DNA from: Streptomyces spirodelae
Lineage (GTDB): Bacteria; Actinomycetota; Actinomycetes; Streptomycetales; Streptomycetaceae
Direction: 5' to 3'
DNA length: 64,000 nucleotides
Assembly (NCBI RefSeq): GCF_017676385.1
Contig: NZ_JAFFZN010000024.1
Span: 62,001-126,000 of the forward strand
This document shows, piece after piece, positions 58,971 through 64,000 of this stretch (position 1 is its first letter; every line of letters begins with the position of its first letter). Below the pieces are notes generated by a model. It saw only the letters and a list, made by a program, of their open reading frames with translations, was not told the origin of the DNA and did no database searches. The position numbers and the translations under genes were made by a program.

Positions 58971-60419
58971 ATGAGCACCACGGAGCGTCCCCGAATCCTC
59001 GTAGTGGGTGGCGGGTACGTCGGTCTGTACGCAGCGCGGCGCATTCTGAAGAAGATGCGCTACGGCGAGGCGACCGTCACGGTCGTCGACCCGCGGTCGT
59101 ACATGACGTACCAGCCCTTCCTCCCCGAAGCCGCCGCCGGCAGCATCTCACCCCGCCACGTCGTGGTCCCCCTGCGACGCGTGCTCCCCAAGGCCGAGGT
59201 CCTCACCGGCCGCGTCACCTCCATCGACCAGGACCGCAAGGTCGCCAACGTGTCGCCGCTGGTCGGCGACGCGTACGAGCTGCCCTTCGACTACCTGGTC
59301 ATCGCGATGGGCGCGGTCTCCCGGACCTTCCCGGTGCCCGGTCTCGCCGAGAACGGCATCGGTATGAAGGGCGTGGAAGAGGCCATCGGCCTGCGCAACC
59401 ACGTCCTGGAGCAGCTCGACAAGGCGGACTCCACACAGGACGAGGACGCCCGCCGCAAGGCACTCACCTTCGTCTTCATCGGCGGCGGTTTCGCCGGCGC
59501 CGAGACCATCGGCGAGGTCGAGGACATGGCGCGGGACGCCGCCAAGTACTACCCCAACGTCAAGCGCGAGGACATGCGGTTCGTCCTCGTCGACGCGGCC
59601 CCCGGCATCCTGCCCGAGGTCGGCCCGAAGCTGGGCGAGTGGGGCCTGGAGCACCTCAAGAAGCGCGGCGTCGAGGTCTACCTGAACACCTCCATGGAGT
59701 CCTGCGTGGACGGCCATGTCGTGCTCAAGAACGGGCTGGAGGTCGACTCCAGCACCATCGTGTGGACCGCGGGCGTCAAGCCCAACCCGGTGCTCTCCCG
59801 CTTCGGGCTGCCCCTCGGTCCCAAGGGCCATGTGGACGTGGACGCCTCCATGCAGGTCAAGGGCGTGGACTACGCCTGGGCCGCAGGCGACAACGCGCAG
59901 GTGCCGGACCTGGCCGCCGGCAAGGAGGGCGCCTTCTGCCCGCCCAACGCGCAGCACGCGCTGCGCCAGGCCAAGGTGCTCGGGGACAACGTCATCTCCG
60001 GTATGCGCGGCTTCCCGCAGGGCAAGTACAAGCACGCCAACAAGGGCGCCGTCGCGGGGCTCGGCCTGCACAAGGGCGTCGCGATGATCGTCTTCGGCAA
60101 GACGAAGATCAAGCTGCGCGGCCGGCTGGCCTGGTACTTCCACCGTGCCTACCACGGCCTGGCCGTCCCCACCTGGAACCGCAAGATCCGGGTCTTCGCC
60201 GACTGGACGCTGGGGATGTTCCTCAAGCGCGAGGTCGTCTCGCTGGGCGCCATGGAGCACCCGCGCGGCGAGTTCTACGAGGCGGCGGCTCCGGTGACAG
60301 CGGCCGCGCTCGGCAAGGCGGAGGCGTCCGCGCCGACCGACACCAGCAAGGCGACCGCCGACGGCCGGGCCGACAGCCCGGTCGACGGCAAGAACGAAAA
60401 GGCAGCCGCCTCCTCCTGA
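58971..60419 (+). CDS. ndh: Type II NADH dehydrogenase
   Basis: NDH-2 (482 residues) is a non-proton-pumping flavoenzyme on the inner membrane face that passes electrons from NADH to quinone. It has the FAD motif ILVVGGGYVGLYAA, the NADH motif FVFIGGGFAGAETIGEV and VKGVDYAWAAGDNAQVPD. The C-terminal part (YFHRAYHGLAVPTWNRKIRVFADWTLGMFL) is amphipathic and would bind the membrane; a polar Ala/Asp/Ser tail of ~45 residues follows. I chose ATG 58971 before STTERPRIL. Rex-like sites upstream suggest control by the NADH/NAD ratio. A 17-bp hairpin lies downstream. Confidence 0.93.
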   Translation: MSTTERPRILVVGGGYVGLYAARRILKKMRYGEATVTVVDPRSYMTYQPFLPEAAAGSISPRHVVVPLRRVLPKAEVLTGRVTSIDQDRKVANVSPLVGDAYELPFDYLVIAMGAVSRTFPVPGLAENGIGMKGVEEAIGLRNHVLEQLDKADSTQDEDARRKALTFVFIGGGFAGAETIGEVEDMARDAAKYYPNVKREDMRFVLVDAAPGILPEVGPKLGEWGLEHLKKRGVEVYLNTSMESCVDGHVVLKNGLEVDSSTIVWTAGVKPNPVLSRFGLPLGPKGHVDVDASMQVKGVDYAWAAGDNAQVPDLAAGKEGAFCPPNAQHALRQAKVLGDNVISGMRGFPQGKYKHANKGAVAGLGLHKGVAMIVFGKTKIKLRGRLAWYFHRAYHGLAVPTWNRKIRVFADWTLGMFLKREVVSLGAMEHPRGEFYEAAAPVTAAALGKAEASAPTDTSKATADGRADSPVDGKNEKAAASS

Positions 60420-60464
60420 GAACCGACCGCCGGTCGGGCAGGGCGCTGCCCGCACCGGCGGGGC

Positions 60465-60540
60465 GGCCCGGAGGGGTGCGGGGGACTGCGCGACCAGTCA
60501 ACAGGGCAGCCGCAGACTGCGGCGGAGAGCCCGGCGCAGT
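60465..60540. repeat. Streptomyces-type intergenic element, copy C
   Basis: It contains GGTGCGGGGGACTGCGCGA followed by CCAGTCAACAGGGCAGCC and GCAGACTGCGGCGG, a degenerate match to the cores near 5976 and 36100. Confidence 0.45.
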
Positions 60541-60599
60541 CCCTGGCCAGCAACATCGGTAGGCCCCGGCCACAGGCCGAGCGCCGCATCGTGTACGTC

Positions 60600-60641
60600 C
60601 CAGAGGGGCGTGAGCCATCCGTGGGGCTCACGCCCCTCTGG
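60600..60641 (+). terminator. Perfect 17-bp hairpin after ndh
   Basis: CCAGAGGGGCGTGAGCC and GGCTCACGCCCCTCTGG pair exactly around an 8-base loop and are followed by CCGTTTCC, a short T-run. Confidence 0.85.
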
Positions 60642-60754
60642 CCGTTTCCGCCGTACCGAAACGGCCGGTTCTCCGGGCACAGTGGGCATACTCCCACCCC
60701 CGCCCGCGTTACGTGTACGGGGAATCCACCCCTGCCGACACGGAGGTGTGCTCA

Positions 60755-62098
60755 ATGGCCGGTGCCGCCCAACGGATCGTCGCGCTCGCGGAACAGCTGC
60801 TGGGGGTCCCGCTCCCGGTCCGGGTGCGGGCGTGGGACAACAGCGAGGCCGGGCCGCCGCAGGCCCCCGTGCTGGTCGTACGCAGTCGGCGGGCGCTGCG
60901 CCGGGTGCTGTGGCGGCCCGGGGAGCTGGGGCTCGCGCGGGCCTGGGTCGCCGGGGACCTCGACGTCGACGGCGACCTGTACCGGGCGCTGGAACTGATG
61001 GCGGGACTGATCTGGGAACGGGGCGAGGGGCCCGGTGCGGTGCCGGACAACGCCGAGGATTCCGGCGGCGGTTGGGTGCGCGGCGCGCTCTCCCTCGCCC
61101 GCGACCCGGCGACCCGCGCGGCCGCCGCCGAACTGCTGCGGCTGGCGGGACCCGGACTGCCGCCCCCACCGCCGGCAGAGGAGGCCCGCCGCCGCGCCGG
61201 CCTGCGCCATACCCTCGGCAGCGACCGCAAGGCCATCAGCCACCACTACGACGTCGGCAACGACTTCTACGAACTCGTACTGGGCCCCAGCATGGTCTAC
61301 TCCTGCGCCTACTGGCAGCCGGACGGCACTTTGGAAGAGGCCCAGCACGACAAGCTCGACCTGATCTGCCGCAAGCTCGCCCTGCGCGAGGGGCAGCGGT
61401 TGCTGGACGTCGGCGGCGGCTGGGGCTCGCTCGTCCTGCACGCAGCGCGCGAGTACGGCGTGCGCGCCGTCGCCGTCACCCTCTCCCGGGAGCAGGCCGC
61501 CTACGGCCGCAAGCGGATCGCCGAGGAGGGGCTGACCGACCGGGTGGAGATCCGCGTCCAGGACTACCGCGAGATCGACGACGGCCCCTATGACGCGATT
61601 TCCTCCGTCGGCATGGCGGAGCACGTCGGCGCGGCCCGCTACCGCGAGTACGCCGACAGCCTGTACGCCCTGCTGAAGCCCGGCGGGCGGCTGCTCAACC
61701 ACCAGATCGCGCGCCGGCCCCTCGCTGACGAAGAGGCATACGAGGTCGACCCGTTCATCGACGCCTACGTCTTCCCCGACGGGGAGCTCGCCCCCATCGG
61801 CCGCACCGTATCGCTGCTGGAGCGGGCCGGTTTCGAGGTGCGGGACGTGGAGTCCCTGCGCGAGCACTACGCGCTGACCCTGCGCGCCTGGGTGCGCAAC
61901 CTGGAGTCCGACTTCCCGCGTGCCGCACGGCTCACCACCCCCGGACGGGCCCGCGTCTGGCGGCTCTACATGGCGGCTTCGGCGCTGGCCTTCGAGCGCA
62001 ACCGGATCGGCGTCAACCAGGTGCTGGCCGTCAAGACCCCCGAGTCCGGTGCCTCGGGCCTGCCGTTGCGGACCCGCAGGTGGACGGCGGACGGATAG
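60755..62098 (+). CDS. Cyclopropane-fatty-acyl-phospholipid synthase-like methyltransferase
   Basis: The protein has 447 residues. The N-terminal domain (RIVALAEQLLGVPLPVRVRAWD and ARAWVAGDLDVDGDLYRALELM) is followed by a class I SAM methyltransferase: SHHYDVGNDFYELVLGPSMVYSCAYW, the SAM loop LLDVGGGWGSLVLHA, and SVGMAEHVG. These are the CFA/mycolic-acid cyclopropane synthase signatures; such enzymes methylate or cyclopropanate unsaturated acyl chains of phospholipids. It could act on double bonds made by the desaturase at 17166-18305. ATG 60755 follows CGGAGGTG. Confidence 0.9.
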   Translation: MAGAAQRIVALAEQLLGVPLPVRVRAWDNSEAGPPQAPVLVVRSRRALRRVLWRPGELGLARAWVAGDLDVDGDLYRALELMAGLIWERGEGPGAVPDNAEDSGGGWVRGALSLARDPATRAAAAELLRLAGPGLPPPPPAEEARRRAGLRHTLGSDRKAISHHYDVGNDFYELVLGPSMVYSCAYWQPDGTLEEAQHDKLDLICRKLALREGQRLLDVGGGWGSLVLHAAREYGVRAVAVTLSREQAAYGRKRIAEEGLTDRVEIRVQDYREIDDGPYDAISSVGMAEHVGAARYREYADSLYALLKPGGRLLNHQIARRPLADEEAYEVDPFIDAYVFPDGELAPIGRTVSLLERAGFEVRDVESLREHYALTLRAWVRNLESDFPRAARLTTPGRARVWRLYMAASALAFERNRIGVNQVLAVKTPESGASGLPLRTRRWTADG

Positions 62099-62163
62099 CC
62101 GGGCCCGTCGCTGTACCGGTCAGCCCGCCGCTGTACCGGTCAGGGGGTGCCCTGTCCGGATGC

Positions 62164-62207
62164 GGCACCGCCCACCCGCTCCGGTGAAGGGGCGGGTGGG
62201 CGGCGCC
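62164..62207. terminator. Shared hairpin between convergent genes
   Basis: GGCACCGCCCACCCGC and GCGGGTGGGCGGCGCC pair over 16 bp with one mismatch around a 12-base loop. It lies between the methyltransferase stop and the ABC permease stop, and so may work in both directions. Confidence 0.75.
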
Positions 62208-62237
62208 GAGTGCCAGGGACTGCCGGGGACTGCCGGC

Positions 62238-64000
62238 TCAGTCCGTCTTGATGGCGGCCAGCATGTTGAGGCGGGCGGCCCGCCGCGCCGGCCACAGGGC
62301 GGCGAGGATGCCGACCAGTGCGGCGAGGGCGAGGAAGATGCCCATCCGGCCCCAGGGCAGTACGAGGGTGTAGGTGTCCAGCGAGTCGGCGATCACCTCA
62401 CCCGCCGCCCAGCCGAAGAAGACGCCGAGGCCGATGCCGAGCACCCCGCCGAAGAGCGAGATGACCAGCGACTCCAGCCGCACCATCCGCTTGACCCCGC
62501 GCCGGTCGAGGCCGATGGCGCGCAGCATCCCGATCTCCTGGCCGCGTTCGAACACCGACATGGCCAGGGTGTTGATCACCCCGAGCACGGCGACGATCAC
62601 GGCCATGGCGAGCAGCCCGTAGAGCATGTTCAGCAGGATGTTGATCATCTGCGCTATGGACTCGGAGATGTCCTTCTTGTCCTGTACGAGGACCGCCGGG
62701 TTGTTGCCCAGCTGCTTCTCCAGGGCCTTCTTGACCTGATCGGTCGCGCCGTCCTTCGTCTTGGCGAGGACCTGCATGTCCGCGACCTTCTCCAGGTGCG
62801 GGGTGACGGCCTTGTTGTCGACGAGGATGCCCTTGATCATCTCGTTGCCGCGGTAGATCCCGGCGACCGACAGCCACGCCTTCTCGCCGTCCTCGTAGGT
62901 CACCTGGAAGCGGGAGCCGGGCTTCCAGCCCTTCGCCTTCGCCATGTCGCTGTCCACGACGATCTGCTTGGCGCCGCTGATGCCCGACCAGCCGCCTGCG
63001 GTGAAGTCCAGCGAGGTGAGCTGGTCGATGGTGGAGCCGTTGACACCGGTCAGGTACTCGGTGTCGCCGCCGATCTCGGCCTGCGCGTTGCGCAGCGGCG
63101 AGGTCGCGGTGACCTGCTCCGAGCGGGCCAGCTCCTTCTCCACCTGGGGTGAGAGGGGCGTGAAGTTGGCCATGGAGACGGTGTAGTCGGCCTTCAGCGA
63201 GTCCGTCGCCATCTTGTCGACGGCCTTCTGCACGCTGCCCGCGATCACCGTCAGCCCGGTGATCAGCGTCAGTCCGACCATCAGCGCGGACGCGGTGGCC
63301 GCCGTACGGCGCGGATTGCGTACCGCGTTCTGCCGGGCCAGCTTGCCGCTGACGTTGAAGAGCCGCAGTACCGGCGCCGCCGCCGCGATCAGCGGGCGGG
63401 ACAGCAGCGGGGTCAGCACGAACACGCCGATCAGCAGCAGCCCGGCACCCAGGCCCATGGGCGCCTTGGCGCCGTCGCCCATCCCGGTGGCCATCAGCAC
63501 CAGCACCGCGCCGGCGGCGGACAGCAGGGCGCCGATGGTGTTGCGGACGATCAGCGAGCGGGTCGTCGCCGGGGCGTGCACGCTGCCCATCGCGGCGACC
63601 GGCGGGATCTTGGCCGCGCGCCGTGCGGGCAGCCAGGCCGCCAGGACGGTGATGACGACCCCGACCGCCAGCGAGATCGCGACCGTGGTCGGTTCGATCA
63701 CCAGCGGACCGTCGGGCATGGTGCCCATCTTGCCGACCAGGGCGCGCAGTCCGGCGCCGATACCGACACCGGCCGCCATCCCGGCCAGCCCCGCGACGGC
63801 GCCGACCACCAGCGCCTCGATCAGCACGGAACGGGTCACCTGACGGCGTCCGGCACCCACCGCGCGCAGCAGCGCCAGCTCCTTGGTGCGCTGGGCGACC
63901 AGCATGGTGAAGGTGTTGGCGATGATGAAGATGCCGACGAACAGCGCGATCCCGGCGAAGGCCAGCAGGCTGGTCTTCATGCTGGACATGCTCGACTCGA
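62238..64000 (-). CDS. ABC transporter permease, FtsX/MacB family (5' end outside window)
   Basis: At least 583 residues of a large permease are visible; the frame continues past the right edge of the window, so the N-terminus is missing. Two FtsX-type domains can be seen. The first contains LLAFAGIALFVGIFIIANTFTMLV with TKELALLRAVGAGRRQV. The second, at the C-terminus, contains LLNMLYGLLAMAVIVAVLGVINTLAMSV with GQEIGMLRAIGLDRRGVKRMVRLESL. A large extracellular domain lies between (about DYTVSMANFTPLSP to PAVLVQDKKD). It would pair with an ATPase, perhaps encoded beyond the right edge. Substrate unknown. Confidence 0.92.
   Translation of the reverse strand, partial: ESSMSSMKTSLLAFAGIALFVGIFIIANTFTMLVAQRTKELALLRAVGAGRRQVTRSVLIEALVVGAVAGLAGMAAGVGIGAGLRALVGKMGTMPDGPLVIEPTTVAISLAVGVVITVLAAWLPARRAAKIPPVAAMGSVHAPATTRSLIVRNTIGALLSAAGAVLVLMATGMGDGAKAPMGLGAGLLLIGVFVLTPLLSRPLIAAAAPVLRLFNVSGKLARQNAVRNPRRTAATASALMVGLTLITGLTVIAGSVQKAVDKMATDSLKADYTVSMANFTPLSPQVEKELARSEQVTATSPLRNAQAEIGGDTEYLTGVNGSTIDQLTSLDFTAGGWSGISGAKQIVVDSDMAKAKGWKPGSRFQVTYEDGEKAWLSVAGIYRGNEMIKGILVDNKAVTPHLEKVADMQVLAKTKDGATDQVKKALEKQLGNNPAVLVQDKKDISESIAQMINILLNMLYGLLAMAVIVAVLGVINTLAMSVFERGQEIGMLRAIGLDRRGVKRMVRLESLVISLFGGVLGIGLGVFFGWAAGEVIADSLDTYTLVLPWGRMGIFLALAALVGILAALWPARRAARLNMLAAIKTD

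Larger units (their letters stand above)
60420..60754. other. 335-bp region between ndh and the methyltransferase
   Basis: No gene was recognised. It holds the intergenic element copy C (60465-60540) and the ndh terminator hairpin (60600-60641). The RBS CGGAGGTGTG of the next gene is at its right end. Confidence 0.5.

Overview
The window is about 64 kb of very GC-rich actinomycete chromosome, almost certainly from a Streptomyces. Third codon positions are strongly G/C, GTG and TTG starts are common, and many adjacent genes overlap by the four bases GTGA or ATGA. In-frame TTA codons are almost absent. From memory, the gene order matches the conserved core region of S. coelicolor that runs from the gal operon to enolase. 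There is no phage, conjugative element, rRNA operon or CRISPR array.

Layout, left to right. (1) 1-5.1 kb: the end of an ABC-F ATPase and two paralogous membrane-anchored beta-propeller proteins, closed by a strong hairpin. (2) 5.2-12.9 kb: galactose use. An SSS-family symporter with a small membrane protein is divergent from galT-galE-galK, and the locus is flanked on each side by an unusual LuxR-type response regulator. (3) 13-18.3 kb: small metabolic and regulatory genes. These include a MarR/trans-aconitate methyltransferase divergent pair with a perfect 18-bp operator, an SDR enzyme, a GNAT acetyltransferase, and a desaturase with its TetR regulator. (4) 18.5-27.4 kb: housekeeping genes ppc, pth, rplY, prs, glmU and a tRNA-Gln(TTG). 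(5) 27.4-30.1 kb: a helix-turn-helix protein with a LAGLIDADG-like motif ending 7 bp before the tRNA, then an orphan histidine kinase. (6) 30.2-36.0 kb: a compact locus of predicted nucleic-acid-attacking toxin domains paired with SUKH-type immunity domains, two of them fused in one polypeptide. (7) 36-50.9 kb: LCP protein, coiled-coil protein, mfd, Uma2 nuclease, a degenerate N-6 DNA methylase, a Ser/Thr kinase, a FUSC-type membrane protein, a SurA-like lipoprotein and mazG. (8) 51-56.3 kb: a Phd/YefM-RelE type toxin-antitoxin pair, then ppx, a DUF501 gene, a FtsB/DivIC-like gene, eno and an Rpf-LysM cell-wall hydrolase. (9) 56.4-64 kb: cytochrome P450, YhhN-family protein, type II NADH dehydrogenase with Rex-like operators upstream, a cyclopropane fatty acid synthase-like methyltransferase and an ABC permease cut by the window end.

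Three observations stand out. The only in-frame TTA codons I found are in the two LuxR-type regulators flanking the gal genes, which suggests bldA control of both. The 30-36 kb locus combines a YwqJ-type deaminase with SUKH-3, a WHH nuclease-SUKH fusion, and a second deaminase-SUKH-4 fusion, and none of these has a secretion signal. The ndh upstream region carries several Rex-like sites. All family assignments are by eye from motifs; no searches were run.
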